From Deinococcus marmoris (lineage in GTDB: Bacteria > Deinococcota > Deinococci > Deinococcales > Deinococcaceae), in NCBI RefSeq assembly GCF_001949125.1, contig NZ_MSTI01000156.1, positions 1-62,375 of the forward strand: a DNA stretch of 62,375 nt. Direction: 5' to 3'. The notes beneath the pieces were generated by a model. That model was not told where the DNA came from. It searched no databases and worked only from the letters and a program-made list of their open reading frames with translations. The translations under genes were made by a program, and so were the position numbers. Below are positions 54,298 through 62,375 of this stretch, one piece after another (position 1 is the first letter of the stretch; the number at the start of each line of letters is the position of its first letter).

Positions 54298-55374
54298 TCA
54301 GTTCTCAAGACTTTGGAGTTGGGTGGCATTCAACGGTGCGGTGCTGCGGCGCACCAGCAGATGCGGGGACAGCAGCGTCTGCGACACGGGCTTTCCCCTC
54401 AGCCGGGCCAGCAGAACGCGCACGCCCTCCGCCGCCATTTCTGCTGCGGGCTGATACACCGTCGTCAGGCCGCCCGCGATGTATTCCGCGCCCAGGATGT
54501 CGTCGAAGCCCACCAGCGAGAGGTCGGCGGGAACGCTCAGCCCGGCCCCGGCGAGGGCCTGTACCACCGCCGCCGCGCCCAGATCGGTTTCGGCGAAGAC
54601 CGCGCTGACCTCGCCCTGTCTGATGGCCTGCACCAGCAGATCACCGTCATGCACGGCAGCCATAGGGGAGAGTCCGGCAGCGGTCATCGCCTCCCGGTAG
54701 CCCTGTTCCCTGCGCTGGAAGTGTTCGACACCGCTGGCCTGACCGCCGCCGTAAAAGGCGATGCGGGTGTGCCCCAGCCCCAGCAGATGTCCGACGGCCT
54801 GCCGCGCGCCCGCCGTATGGTCCACGTCCACGCTGCTGATGCCCGGCGGCACCCGCTGGGTCCACAGCGCCACCACGGGGAGCGGCAGTTGGGCCAGATC
54901 CTGAAGCAACTGATGGCCGCGCAACGGATCGCAACTGACCAGCAGCCCGTCCACCCGTCCGTCCAGATAGGTGTGGTGCAGGCCGCTGCTGCCCGGATAG
55001 ACCACCAGCGCGGGCACGTTCAGGCTGCGTGCCGCGTCGCTGAGGCCCGCCATGATCGCGCCGTCAAAGGTCCGGCGCACCGCGTTGCTGGTGGTCATGG
55101 CCCCCAGCAGACTGTCGGGTTCCGACGCGCCCACCGCTTCCAGCACCACGCCCAGTTGCCCGGTCTGCCGGGTCCGCAGGTTGCGGGCGGCCACGTCCGG
55201 CACGTAACCCAGCTCCAGGGCCACCCGCCTGACCCGCTCGGCGGTCTCGGCACGCACTGGATAGTCCGCGCGGCCCGACAGCACCTTGGAAACCGTGGCC
55301 GTGCTGACGCCCGACGCGGCGGCCACCTCGCGGATGCTGACGCGCCCGGTTTCCAGCTTGCTCGACTTAGCCAC
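54298..55374 (-). CDS. LacI-family regulator, candidate controller of xylose and second ABC operons
   Basis: This 358-residue repressor has the [26 protein letters not shown] at residues 12-34 and the hinge region [16 protein letters not shown]. The sensor domain has [26 protein letters not shown] and [24 protein letters not shown]. The GTG at 55374 overlaps the end of the Gfo/Idh gene by 8 bp. It is the last gene of the sugar operon above and lies directly upstream of the xylF promoter. Three GAAAWCGATTTC operators nearby fit the site type of this family. Confidence 0.92.
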   Translation of the reverse strand: MAKSSKLETGRVSIREVAAASGVSTATVSKVLSGRADYPVRAETAERVRRVALELGYVPDVAARNLRTRQTGQLGVVLEAVGASEPDSLLGAMTTSNAVRRTFDGAIMAGLSDAARSLNVPALVVYPGSSGLHHTYLDGRVDGLLVSCDPLRGHQLLQDLAQLPLPVVALWTQRVPPGISSVDVDHTAGARQAVGHLLGLGHTRIAFYGGGQASGVEHFQRREQGYREAMTAAGLSPMAAVHDGDLLVQAIRQGEVSAVFAETDLGAAAVVQALAGAGLSVPADLSLVGFDDILGAEYIAGGLTTVYQPAAEMAAEGVRVLLARLRGKPVSQTLLSPHLLVRRSTAPLNATQLQSLEN

Positions 55375-56515
55375 TGCCTTTCAGGCTAACCCAGTTTCCG
55401 TTCGCTGCCGCACTTTCCAGCACGCTCGTCATGAATTCCACGCCCTGCACGCCGTCTTTGACCGTGGGGTAATCGGGGTTGACGCCCGCGCCCCGTTCCC
55501 GCGCCGCCAGATCGTCGGCCACGGCGCGGTAGATGTTGGCGAACGCTTCGATAAAGGCTTCGGGATGTCCGGCGGGCAGGCGGGTCATGGCATTGGCCGC
55601 GCCCCCTGTGCCCGGCCCGCCGCGCGTCAGAATCTGCCGGGGCCTGTCCAGCCCATCAAAAAGGAGGTGATTTGGGTCTTCCTGCCGCCAGCTCAGGCTG
55701 CCCTTTGTTCCGAAGACGGACAGGCGCAGGTCATTCTCGCGGCCAATCTCGATCTGGGAGACAGTGAGCACGCCCCTCGCGCCACCTTCAAAACGCAGCA
55801 ACATGCTGGCGTCGTCGTCCAAACGGCGGCCCGGTACGAAGGCGGTCAGCTCGGCAGCCACTTCTTCCAGCGTCAGCCCACTGACAAACGTCGCCAGTTG
55901 CTCGGCGTGGGTGCCGATATCGCCCAGCGCCCCGGCAGGACCGCTGCGGGCCGGATCGGTGCGCCACTCGGCCTGCTTGCCCGTTTGCTCGGTGGCCAGC
56001 CAGCCCTGGTGGTATTCCACGATCACCTTGCGGACGCTCCCCAGCTCGCCCTTGCGAACCATCTCGCGGGCCTGACGGATCATCGGGTAGCCGGAGTAGT
56101 TGTAGGTGACGGCGAAGGCGGTTCCAGCCTGTTTGACCGCTGCCTCCAACTCCTGCGCCTCTTTTAGCGTGGGCACCAGCGGCTTGTCGCAGATGACGTG
56201 AAAGCCCGCCTGCACCGCCGCCAGTGCCACCGGGAAGTGCAGGTGGTTGGGCGTGACGATGCTGATGACCTCCGCGCCGTCCACGCGCCCCTTTTCGCCG
56301 TCCAGCAGTTCCTGCCAGGTGCCGTAACTGCGCTCTGGGGAGAGGCCCAGCGCCGCGCCCGATTCTCTGGACCTTTCCGGCGTGCTGGACAGCGCCCCGG
56401 CCACCAGCACGTAGCGCCCATCCAGTGCCGCCGCGTGTCGGTGGACAGCCCCGATAAAGGCGTCCTGCCCGCCGCCCACCATCGCCAGCCGAAGGGGGCG
56501 CTGATAGTTGCTCAC
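55367..56515 (-). CDS. Gfo/Idh/MocA-family oxidoreductase
   Basis: This 382-residue NAD(P)-dependent sugar dehydrogenase has the Rossmann start [17 protein letters not shown] (residues about 9-25), the family motif [13 protein letters not shown] (EKP-like) and later [16 protein letters not shown]. Such enzymes oxidise inositols, glucose or keto-sugars. The gene overlaps the isomerase-like gene by 4 bp and the LacI gene by 8 bp. With the upstream ABC importer it should define a short route for one imported sugar or cyclitol. Substrate not known. Confidence 0.91.
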   Translation of the reverse strand: MSNYQRPLRLAMVGGGQDAFIGAVHRHAAALDGRYVLVAGALSSTPERSRESGAALGLSPERSYGTWQELLDGEKGRVDGAEVISIVTPNHLHFPVALAAVQAGFHVICDKPLVPTLKEAQELEAAVKQAGTAFAVTYNYSGYPMIRQAREMVRKGELGSVRKVIVEYHQGWLATEQTGKQAEWRTDPARSGPAGALGDIGTHAEQLATFVSGLTLEEVAAELTAFVPGRRLDDDASMLLRFEGGARGVLTVSQIEIGRENDLRLSVFGTKGSLSWRQEDPNHLLFDGLDRPRQILTRGGPGTGGAANAMTRLPAGHPEAFIEAFANIYRAVADDLAARERGAGVNPDYPTVKDGVQGVEFMTSVLESAAANGNWVSLKGSG

Positions 56516-57519
56516 GCCTCTTCCTTGGCGAAGGCCGCGTCAAAGACCACGTCCGACGGCGGGAAATCCAGGCGGCGCGTGTAGGCCGCGCTCTCGGTGC
56601 CGCCTGCCACCCGGTCCATGCGGGCGTCCTCCCACTCGATGCTTAATGGCCCGCTGTAGCCGATGTCGTGCAGTGCCACGATGATGTCCTCGAATTTCAC
56701 GTCGCCGCGCCCCACCGAGCGGAAATCCCAGTAGCGCCGCCCATCGCCGAAGGTGGTGTGGCCTCCGAACACACCTACCTCGCCGCTGCCGTGGCCCCAC
56801 CACACGTCCTTGATATGGACGTGATAAATCCGTTCTGGGAAGCGGCGCAAAAAGCCCACGTAATCCACGCCCTGATACGCCAGATGGCTGGGATCATAGT
56901 TGAAGCCGAAGCGCGGGTGGTTGCCCACGGCGTCCAGGGCACGGGCGGCGCTGGCGGTGTCGAAAGCGATTTCGGTGGGGTGAACCTCCAGCGCAAAGTT
57001 CACGTCCACTTCCGCGAACGCATCTAGAATGGGAGTAAACCGTTTGGCGAAATCCGCAAACCCGCGCTCCCAGTACGCCTGATCGGTGGGCGGAAAGGCG
57101 TAGAGGCTGTGCCAGATGCTCGATCCGGTAAAGCCGGTCACCACATTCACACCCAGCTTGCGCGCCGCCTTGCCGGTGTCGATGATTTCCTGGGCGGCCC
57201 GCACGCGTACACCCTCGGGATCGCCGTCGCCCCAGACGTGCGCTGGGACGATGGATTTGTGCCGCTCGTCGATGGGATCGCACACTGCCTGCCCCACCAG
57301 ATGGTTGCCGATGGCGTGAACTTGCAGACCGTGTTTGGCGAGCAACTCGCGCACGCCTTCTACGTAGCCGTCTTCTTTCAGCGCACGCTGCACGTCGAAA
57401 TGATCGCCCCAGCAGGCCAGTTCCAGGCCGTCGAAGCCCATCTGTCTGGCAAGCGGTGCGAGTTCAGCCAGCGGAAGATCGGCCCACTGGCCGGTAAATA
57501 AAGTGACAGGTCTTGGCAT
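56512..57519 (-). CDS. sugar phosphate isomerase/epimerase family TIM-barrel protein
   Basis: This 335-residue AP-endonuclease-2 fold protein has metal ligands in [34 protein letters not shown] and [10 protein letters not shown]. The ATG at 57519 gives the family start [15 protein letters not shown]. The longer open frame upstream is in a repeat-containing gap and is rejected. Members include IolE/IolI-like and 3-keto-sugar isomerases. It is coupled to the Gfo/Idh gene, as in many inositol-like or keto-glycoside pathways. Confidence 0.91.
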   Translation of the reverse strand: MPRPVTLFTGQWADLPLAELAPLARQMGFDGLELACWGDHFDVQRALKEDGYVEGVRELLAKHGLQVHAIGNHLVGQAVCDPIDERHKSIVPAHVWGDGDPEGVRVRAAQEIIDTGKAARKLGVNVVTGFTGSSIWHSLYAFPPTDQAYWERGFADFAKRFTPILDAFAEVDVNFALEVHPTEIAFDTASAARALDAVGNHPRFGFNYDPSHLAYQGVDYVGFLRRFPERIYHVHIKDVWWGHGSGEVGVFGGHTTFGDGRRYWDFRSVGRGDVKFEDIIVALHDIGYSGPLSIEWEDARMDRVAGGTESAAYTRRLDFPPSDVVFDAAFAKEEA

Positions 57520-57582
57520 GGGTCTAGGGTGCCTCCAGGGCAGGGGTGGGGTCAAGTTGGACGCTGGTGTGGCGGGGTGGCT

Positions 57583-57748
57583 CCCACGGTTAACCCCTCT
57601 CCTGCGGAGCTGTACCAGTCCGGCCCTTCGGGCCACCTCCCCTTAGAAGGGAGGCAAGGAGATTGCTGCGCTGAGCGGTCTTTCGCGCTTTCTTGGCTCC
57701 CTTTAAGGGGAGCTGGCTGCGAAGCAGACTGAGGGGTTAAAACGTGGG
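57583..57748. repeat. 166-bp palindromic hairpin-cluster repeat
   Basis: The ends are inverted copies: CCCACGGTTAACCCCTC at the left and the complement of CCCACGTTTTAACCCCTC at the right. In between are several small stem-loops: GGCCC/GGGCC, CTCCCCTT/AAGGGAG, GCTCCC/GGGAGC and CTGC/GCAG. The CCCCTCAGTC...GCTCCCCTT pattern resembles small dispersed repeats found in many bacteria. It fills the gap between the binding protein gene and the isomerase-like gene and carries no coding potential. Confidence 0.65.
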
Positions 57749-57787
57749 AACCATCCCTTCACACCGAGAAACAAACCTTCCTCATCC

Positions 57788-58741
57788 TCAGAACGGAGAA
57801 TTCGGGAAGTAGAACTTGGCGGCGTTGTCCTTGGTCACCAGTTGGCTGGGAATAATCGTGGTCTTGGGCATGGCGGTTTTGGTCATGCGCGATTTGGCAG
57901 TCAGCAGCATGGCCTCGCGGATCATGTTGGGCGGGTAGGTCACGTCGGCGGTGATCAGCGGATCGCCGTCCTGCACCTTCTTGATCATTTCCTTCATGCC
58001 CGCGCCGCCCAGCACGAATTTGATGTCCTTGCGCCCGGCCTGCTCGATGGCCTTCAGCACGCCCACGGCAATGTCGTCGTCCTGTGCCCACACGGCGTCA
58101 ATCTTGGGAAAACGGGTCAGGTAATCCTGCATGACTTTGAAGCCGTCGTCGCGGTTCCAGTTGGCGTACTGCCGGTCCAGAATCTTGACGCCCGGGTACT
58201 TCTCCTTCATCACCTTATCGAAGGCGTCCACGCGCTGGTTATCGATGACGGTGGCAATGCCGCGCAGCACCACCACATTGCCCTTGCCGCCCAGCGTTTT
58301 GCCCACGTATTCGCCACTCACGCGGCCCAGGCCCGGATTGTCCCCGGCCACGTAGGCGTCCTGCGCCTTGGGATCGGTCAGCGCGCGGTCCACCACCACC
58401 GTGAACACGCCCTTGTTCTTGAGGTTGGCGACGGGCCGGGTCAGCGGCGCACTCTCCTGCGGCAGAATCACCAGCGCGTTGATCTTGTTGACCGTGTACA
58501 TGTCCTGAATCTGGTTGGCCTGCTCGTTGGCGTCCTTGGCGGTCTTGACGATCACGGTCAGGCCCGGATACATCTTTTCCAGCTCTGTTTTGGTCTGGTT
58601 GGCCCAGTACACCACGCCGCCCGTCCAGCCGTGGTCCGCTGATGGGATGGAGACACCGATGACCTGCTTCGTTTGCGCCAGCGCGGCAGAGGCCAGCAGC
58701 GAGAGGGACAGGACGGCGAGTTTTTTCAGGGTTTGAGACAT
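57788..58741 (-). CDS. ribose-type ABC transporter substrate-binding protein
   Basis: This 317-residue secreted protein has the signal peptide [22 protein letters not shown]. The mature start [22 protein letters not shown] and the segments [20 protein letters not shown] and [20 protein letters not shown] belong to the ribose/inositol/galactose-type CUT2 binders. It follows the permease gene across a gap filled by a MITE-like element. AAGGAGCC precedes its ATG. Confidence 0.93.
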   Translation of the reverse strand: MSQTLKKLAVLSLSLLASAALAQTKQVIGVSIPSADHGWTGGVVYWANQTKTELEKMYPGLTVIVKTAKDANEQANQIQDMYTVNKINALVILPQESAPLTRPVANLKNKGVFTVVVDRALTDPKAQDAYVAGDNPGLGRVSGEYVGKTLGGKGNVVVLRGIATVIDNQRVDAFDKVMKEKYPGVKILDRQYANWNRDDGFKVMQDYLTRFPKIDAVWAQDDDIAVGVLKAIEQAGRKDIKFVLGGAGMKEMIKKVQDGDPLITADVTYPPNMIREAMLLTAKSRMTKTAMPKTTIIPSQLVTKDNAAKFYFPNSPF

Positions 58742-58812
58742 GGTTGGCTCCTTGGTTTTCTATGCGGAGATGGGCGGAAGAACGCGGCGCGGAATATCTT
58801 TTTTCCGGGTGA

Positions 58813-58946
58813 TACGGACTCCGATTGAAAGGTGTTAGAAACACCTGGAAATCCGAACGGAGTGAGTGGGAGGAAAACGGGTTCCGGGCATGGAGTGCGG
58901 GAATCGGCGCTGTCCCGATTTCTGCGCGAAATAGACGGAATCCGTA
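58813..58946. repeat. MITE-like element, TACGG...CCGTA, copy 3
   Basis: A 134-bp element with ends TACGGACTCCG and CGGAATCCGTA is flanked by TGA on both sides (58810-58812 and 58947-58949). It contains two hairpins, AGGTGTT/AACACCT and AATCGG/CCGATT. By eye it differs from the copy at 60015 at about 10 of 134 positions and has the same orientation. It lies in the gap of the sugar ABC operon between the binding protein and permease genes. Confidence 0.85.
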
Positions 58947-59016
58947 TGAGGCTTACGTGATCGCACAGACATCTGCTATGGAGGCAACCGAGAAACACAA
59001 ACCGGTTCCACGGCCT

Positions 59017-60015
59017 TCATGACCGTTTTCCCCGCTGCAAGAAGGCCACCACAATGATCACGACGCCCTGCACGGCTGCGTTCAGGTACACGCTGATAAT
59101 CGAGGTCAGGTTCAGCACGTTCTCGATGCTCAGCAGCAAGATCGCGCCCACCACCGTGCCCCAGATGCGCCCGGAGCCGCCTTTGAGTGCTGTGCCACCG
59201 ATGATGACGGCAGCAATCGCCTCCAGTTCCCAGAGGATGCCGGTGCTGGGGCTGGCGCTGCCCAGTCTCGGCACGTACAGCAGCGTCGCCAGTGCCACGC
59301 AAATGCCCTGGATCATGTAGGTGATGACCTTAACGCGGTTTACGTCCACTGCCGCATACCGCGCCACCTGCTCGTTGCTGCCGATGGCCTGCACGTAGCG
59401 CCCGTAGCGTGTGCGGTTCAGGATCAGCCCGCCGAGCAGCGCCACCACGGCGAACACGATGATCGGAAACGGCACCCCCAGAATCTTGCCGTAATACACC
59501 GGGCTGTAGGCGTCGCTGAGGGTGTTGTTCAGCGAGATGCTGCCGCCCTCGGACAGGTAGGTCAGGACGGCGCGGTAGATGCCCAGCGTGCCCAGCGTGA
59601 CGATAAACGGCTCGATGCGCCCCCGGGCAATAAAAGTGCCTTGCAGCAGCCCCGCCCCAGCCCCGATGAGCAGAGCACACAGCATCCCAATGGCAATCAC
59701 GCCAGCCCCGCCGCCACCAGCCCCCAGCGCGTTCATGATCAGGATCATCGAACCGGCGATCAGGGCGGCCATCGAACCCACCGACAGGTCAATCCCGCCG
59801 GAGATGATCACGAACGTCGCCCCCACCGCGATGATGCCGATGAACGAGGCGCGCGTCGCCACATTGGACAGGTTGGAGACGGTCAGGAAGTCGCTGTTGA
59901 GGGCCGTCGCCACGATCATCAGGGCGATCAGCCCCAGCAGCGGTCCCAGACTGCCCAGTCGGGACAGCAGCGGCGGGCGGGCGGTCTTGGACGTTTCGGC
60001 GGAATGTTCGGTCAT
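59017..60015 (-). CDS. ribose-type ABC transporter permease
   Basis: This 332-residue membrane protein has about eight to ten helices. It has the [19 protein letters not shown] segment, then [25 protein letters not shown] and [22 protein letters not shown], as in RbsC. Its ATG (60015-60013) is made from the last base of a MITE-like element plus its target duplication. The ribosome binding site (AGAGG) lies in the element's terminal repeat. It therefore appears to have been separated from the upstream ATPase gene by the insertion. Confidence 0.93.
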   Translation of the reverse strand: MTEHSAETSKTARPPLLSRLGSLGPLLGLIALMIVATALNSDFLTVSNLSNVATRASFIGIIAVGATFVIISGGIDLSVGSMAALIAGSMILIMNALGAGGGGAGVIAIGMLCALLIGAGAGLLQGTFIARGRIEPFIVTLGTLGIYRAVLTYLSEGGSISLNNTLSDAYSPVYYGKILGVPFPIIVFAVVALLGGLILNRTRYGRYVQAIGSNEQVARYAAVDVNRVKVITYMIQGICVALATLLYVPRLGSASPSTGILWELEAIAAVIIGGTALKGGSGRIWGTVVGAILLLSIENVLNLTSIISVYLNAAVQGVVIIVVAFLQRGKRS

Positions 60016-60148
60016 ACGGCCTCTGATTGAAAGGTGTTGGAAACACCTGAAAATCCGAACGGAGTGAGAAGGAGAAAAACGGGTTCCGGGCGTGGAGTGC
60101 GGGAATCGGCGCTGTCCCGATTTCTGCGCGAAACAGACGGAATTCGTA
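60015..60148. repeat. MITE-like element, TACGG...CGTA, copy 4, at a gene junction
   Basis: A 134-bp copy with slightly mutated ends (TACGGCCTCTG and CGGAATTCGTA) is flanked by TCA on both sides (60012-60014 and 60149-60151). It fills the whole gap between the ATPase gene and the permease gene. The right-hand TCA is the complement of the ATPase stop TGA. The left-hand TCA and the element's first base give the permease start ATG and the following A. Removing the element and one TCA restores a 4-bp ATGA overlap. Confidence 0.88.
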
Positions 60149-61666
60149 TCATCTGGGGGCAGCCTCCAGGGCAGAGGAATTAGCTTTCAATCCGGTGGCG
60201 TACTGAATCACTTCCTGCTCGGTCAATTCGCTCCCTGTCAGGTTGCCGACGACGCGGCCCTCGCGCACCACCAGCAGGCGCTGGCACAGGCCCAGCAACT
60301 CGGTCAGCTCGCTGGAAATCACGATGATGCCCTTGCCTGCCGCCGCCAGCGCCTGAATCAACAGGTAAATCTCGCGCTTGGCCCCCACGTCCACGCCGCG
60401 CGTCGGCTCGTCCAGCACGATCACGTCGGGATCGACTTCCAGAATGCGGGCGAGTGCGAGCTTCTGCTGATTGCCGCCGGACAGGGCGCTGGCGGGCACA
60501 TCCAGCCGCCCGGTGCGGATGCCGTAAGTTTTGACCGCCCCCGCCAGCGCCCGCGTCTCCGCGCCGATGTCCAGCAGGGGCCGCGCGTACTCCTCCAGCG
60601 TCATCAGGGTGAGGTTGGGCCGCAACTGAAAGTCCACCAGAAGCCCCTTGCCCTTGCGGTCCTCGCTGAGATACACGACACCCGCATTTGCCGCCTTGCC
60701 AGGGCTGTCGATACGGGTGGGACGGCCCGCCACGCGCACCTGACGAACGGTATGGCGGCGCAGGCCCAGCAAGCCCTCGAACAGTTCAGTCCGGCCCGAA
60801 CCCACCAGCCCCGCAAAGCCCAGCACCTCGCCCGCACGCAGCGTGAAATTGATGTCGTGCGCCCAGCCGGGAACGTCCAGACCCTCGACATGCAGCGCCT
60901 CTTTCTCGGCGGGCTGCCCCTTGTCCGGAAACATTTCCTCCAGCTCCCGGCCCACCATCAGGTTCGCCAGATCGTGCGGCGTTTTCCCCGCCGCCGGGCC
61001 GCTGAACACCACCGCGCCGTCCCGCAAGACGGTCACCGAGTCGGCCAGCGCCTGCACCTCATCCAGCTTGTGGCTGATGTAGAGAATGGTCACGCCATCG
61101 TCCCGCAGTCGGCGAATCAGCGCGAACAGCACGTCGGTTTCGCGGTTGGTCAGGGTGGCCGTCGGCTCGTCCATGACCAGCACACGGGCATTTCTAGCCA
61201 GCGCTTTGGCAATCTCTACGAGCTGCTTTTGCGGCACGCTCAGGTCTTTGACCTTGACTCTGGGATCAAGCTGCACATCCAGGCGAGTCAGTGCCGCCCT
61301 GGCCTGCCGGTTCATCTCGGCATCGTTCAGCAGCGCGCCGCCCAGTTCCCGCCCCAGAAAGATGTTCTGCGCCACGCTCAGGTCATCGGCCAGGTTGAAT
61401 TCCTGGTGGATCAGCACCACGCCCCGGCCCTCGGCATCGCGGCTGCTGCGAAAGGTCACGGGCTGTCCTTCCAGTACGATCTCGCCGGAGGTCTGGGGCT
61501 GATAGCCGCCCAGAATCTTCATCAACGTACTCTTGCCCGCACCATTTTCACCGATCAGGGCGTGAATCTCGGCAGCTCCGATGTCGAAGCTGACGCCGTG
61601 TAGGACCTCTACCGGGCCAAATGACTTTGTGATCTCCCGGAACTGAACGGCAGGCGTGATGGTCAC
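60149..61666 (-). CDS. sugar ABC transporter ATP-binding protein, two ABC domains
   Basis: This is a 505-residue RbsA-type ATPase. Domain 1 has Walker [10 protein letters not shown] (residues about 38-46), the divergent signature [12 protein letters not shown] and Walker [12 protein letters not shown]. Domain 2 has the degenerate P-loop [10 protein letters not shown], the signature [15 protein letters not shown] and [10 protein letters not shown]. It starts with a GTG at 61666 after GTGAGG. It is the first gene of the operon whose upstream region has a perfect GAAATCGATTTC operator. Confidence 0.93.
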   Translation of the reverse strand: MTITPAVQFREITKSFGPVEVLHGVSFDIGAAEIHALIGENGAGKSTLMKILGGYQPQTSGEIVLEGQPVTFRSSRDAEGRGVVLIHQEFNLADDLSVAQNIFLGRELGGALLNDAEMNRQARAALTRLDVQLDPRVKVKDLSVPQKQLVEIAKALARNARVLVMDEPTATLTNRETDVLFALIRRLRDDGVTILYISHKLDEVQALADSVTVLRDGAVVFSGPAAGKTPHDLANLMVGRELEEMFPDKGQPAEKEALHVEGLDVPGWAHDINFTLRAGEVLGFAGLVGSGRTELFEGLLGLRRHTVRQVRVAGRPTRIDSPGKAANAGVVYLSEDRKGKGLLVDFQLRPNLTLMTLEEYARPLLDIGAETRALAGAVKTYGIRTGRLDVPASALSGGNQQKLALARILEVDPDVIVLDEPTRGVDVGAKREIYLLIQALAAAGKGIIVISSELTELLGLCQRLLVVREGRVVGNLTGSELTEQEVIQYATGLKANSSALEAAPR

Positions 61667-61794
61667 GCGTGCCTCACGCTACGGGACTGGACGGGAACGC
61701 AAACAGAATCGGCGTGGCTCCAGATCGGCACAGGGTTCTCCAGAGAGGAAGAGGTGAGGCACGGCAACACGCGAACAGAAGGAGGTGATTAATT

Positions 61795-61896
61795 TTGAGT
61801 AAGCCCACCATAGCATGCCATTTCGGAGAATCGAAATCGATTTCAGTTGCCGCGTTGCTTCCAGCAATCTCAGCATTTTGGCGGCGACAAACATAG
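61795..61896 (+). CDS. possible 33-residue peptide with a perfect Shine-Dalgarno sequence
   Basis: A TTG at 61795 opens a 33-codon frame that ends at TAG 61894-61896. It is preceded at the right distance by AAGGAGGTGATT, a full complement of the 16S rRNA 3' end. The peptide ends VAALLPAISAFWRRQT, a hydrophobic stretch and basic tail. It runs opposite to the ABC operon and spans the operator at 61833. I know no family for it. The Shine-Dalgarno match is the only real support, and on the other strand the same bases are an anti-Shine-Dalgarno-like sequence in the ABC 5' UTR. Confidence 0.3.
   Translation: MSKPTIACHFGESKSISVAALLPAISAFWRRQT
61807..61812 (-). promoter_or_regulatory. possible -10 box of the second sugar ABC operon
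   Basis: On the minus strand TATGGT (61812-61807) could be a -10 box. The region 17 bp upstream (TTCGAT) overlaps the operator at 61833-61844, so a repressor there would block polymerase. The pairing is weak by sequence alone. Confidence 0.35.
61833..61844. promoter_or_regulatory. perfect LacI-type operator before the second ABC operon
   Basis: GAAATCGATTTC is a 12-bp perfect palindrome about 170 bp upstream of the ATPase gene. It is the symmetric version of the sites before xylA and xylF. The operon ends with the LacI gene at 54298, so autoregulation is likely. Confidence 0.7.
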
Positions 61897-61954
61897 CCTG
61901 GAAACTTCGGCTGAAGGGACGCGCCTCGCAACTCTGCGGCCAGTGGGCGCATCA

Positions 61955-62024
61955 TACGGACTCCGTCTGTAACGCTTACAAACTGGGAAAGCGCCAGTTT
62001 GCCAACTCCACGCCCGGAACCCGT
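61955..62024. repeat. truncated MITE-like element, copy 5, cut by an IS3-type element
   Basis: TACGGACTCCGTCTGTAACG with TCA before it (61952-61954) begins an element in opposite orientation to copies 3 and 4. It ends at CGCCCGGAACCCGT, which matches the complement of the interior segment ACGGGTTCCGGGCG in those copies. The rest of the element is missing, and the IS3-family element follows directly. Confidence 0.65.
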
Positions 62025-62375
62025 CCTGATCTGTCAAGGGTTTGGTGGAGGCTCAGTTCGGGATGGGGGCTTGCTCCTCAAAGGCCGCCGGGGACCGGTA
62101 GCCCAACGCGGAGTGACGACGCTGGCGGTTGTAGAACACCTCAATCCACTCAAAAACTTCTGTTCGTGTCTGGACACGACCCCATTGCGCCTTTCCAAGT
62201 TCCAGTTCCGTCTTCAACGTCGCGAAAAAGCTCTCCTGAACGGCGTTATCCCAGCATTCTCCTTTCTCGCTCATGCTCTGAACCGCGTGCAGTCTGTCTA
62301 GCGCCTCCTTGTAGACCTCACTCGTGTATTGGCTCCCCCTGTCTGAATGGTGGAGCAGCCCTCCTGGTGGCTGTC
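62025..62375 (-). mobile_element. IS3-family insertion sequence, incomplete at window edge
   Basis: The element begins near TGATCTGTCAAGGG, 26-30 bp beyond the transposase stop, and runs off the window. It appears to have inserted into a MITE-like element. The exact terminal repeat cannot be set without the other end. Confidence 0.7.
62053..62375 (-). CDS. IS3-family transposase, C-terminal part of the catalytic subunit
   Basis: The integrase-core domain is visible from the window edge. HHSDRGSQYTSEVYKEAL carries the second catalytic Asp, MSEKGECWDNAVQESFF follows, and ATLKTEL holds the catalytic Glu. The C-terminal part reads FYNRQRRHSALGYRSPAAFE. The frame is open up to the edge and the gene's 5' part lies outside. 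No frameshift is seen in the visible part, so the element could be intact. Confidence 0.88.
   Translation of the reverse strand, partial: QPPGGLLHHSDRGSQYTSEVYKEALDRLHAVQSMSEKGECWDNAVQESFFATLKTELELGKAQWGRVQTRTEVFEWIEVFYNRQRRHSALGYRSPAAFEEQAPIPN

Noticed and set aside
57529..57732. Possible small protein between the binding protein and isomerase genes
   Set aside because: The frame lies in the palindromic repeat and its composition reflects the hairpins.
60092..61603. Open frame of about 500 codons on the plus strand
   Set aside because: It is antisense to the two-domain ABC ATPase, whose Walker and signature motifs are clear.

Overview
This is a GC-rich bacterial window, most likely from a Deinococcus or close relative. 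The evidence is the deinococcal style of gene content, TANNNT -10 boxes placed exactly at leaderless start codons, and short dispersed repeats. A parAB pair sits inside the window beside a CACGTG palindrome, which suggests a secondary chromosome or megaplasmid. The genus and replicon type are inferences. I saw no rRNA, tRNA, CRISPR array or phage module.

Layout. 1-292: end of a transposase gene. 404-9516: a gluconate/idonate-type sugar acid cluster with a divergent SDR, a LacI regulator, two dehydrogenases, a complete ABC importer, a cupin and a lactonase. 9645-11356: a small mobile repeat and a decayed IS66-type element with a recognisable target duplication. 11374-12624: an MFS transporter. 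13005-17437: type III polyketide synthase, methyltransferase, FAD hydroxylase and glycosyltransferase, facing a membrane acyltransferase-like gene and an FtsX-type permease (17427-19130). 19147-21760: a GH15 glucosidase and a degenerate HAD protein. 21831-30351: a homoprotocatechuate (4-hydroxyphenylacetate) meta-cleavage operon with a divergent PucR-type activator at 30730. 31850-33501: parB and parA. 33638-36258: a fused CoA-transferase and a thiolase. 36866-45883: a polyol uptake and oxidation operon with a divergent LacI regulator and a ROK kinase. 45907-48184: tryptophan catabolism (kynU, kynA) preceded by a short reading frame with tandem Trp codons. 48239-54101: xylose catabolism and uptake. 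54298-61666: a second sugar ABC operon with an isomerase, a Gfo/Idh oxidoreductase and a LacI regulator. The window ends in an IS3-family element.

How it works together. The region imports and degrades diverse carbon sources (sugar acids, polyols, pentoses, aromatic acids, tryptophan). The routes lead to central intermediates such as xylulose 5-phosphate, fructose, pyruvate, succinate semialdehyde, acetyl-CoA and succinyl-CoA. A shared 12-bp operator (GAAAWCGATTTC) lies before xylA, before xylF and before the second ABC operon, so one LacI protein (54298-55374) may control all three.

Most interesting signals. (1) A leaderless 35-codon reading frame with Trp-Trp codons inside a strong hairpin upstream of kynU, a candidate tryptophan-sensing leader. 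(2) A non-autonomous element with TACGGANTCCG-type ends and TNA target duplications, one copy of which split a 4-bp ATGA gene overlap and rebuilt both the stop and the start codon. (3) Two copies of a long CACGTG palindrome, candidate parS sites. (4) A type III polyketide locus next to a glycosyltransferase and a carotenoid-glycoside acyltransferase-like protein.
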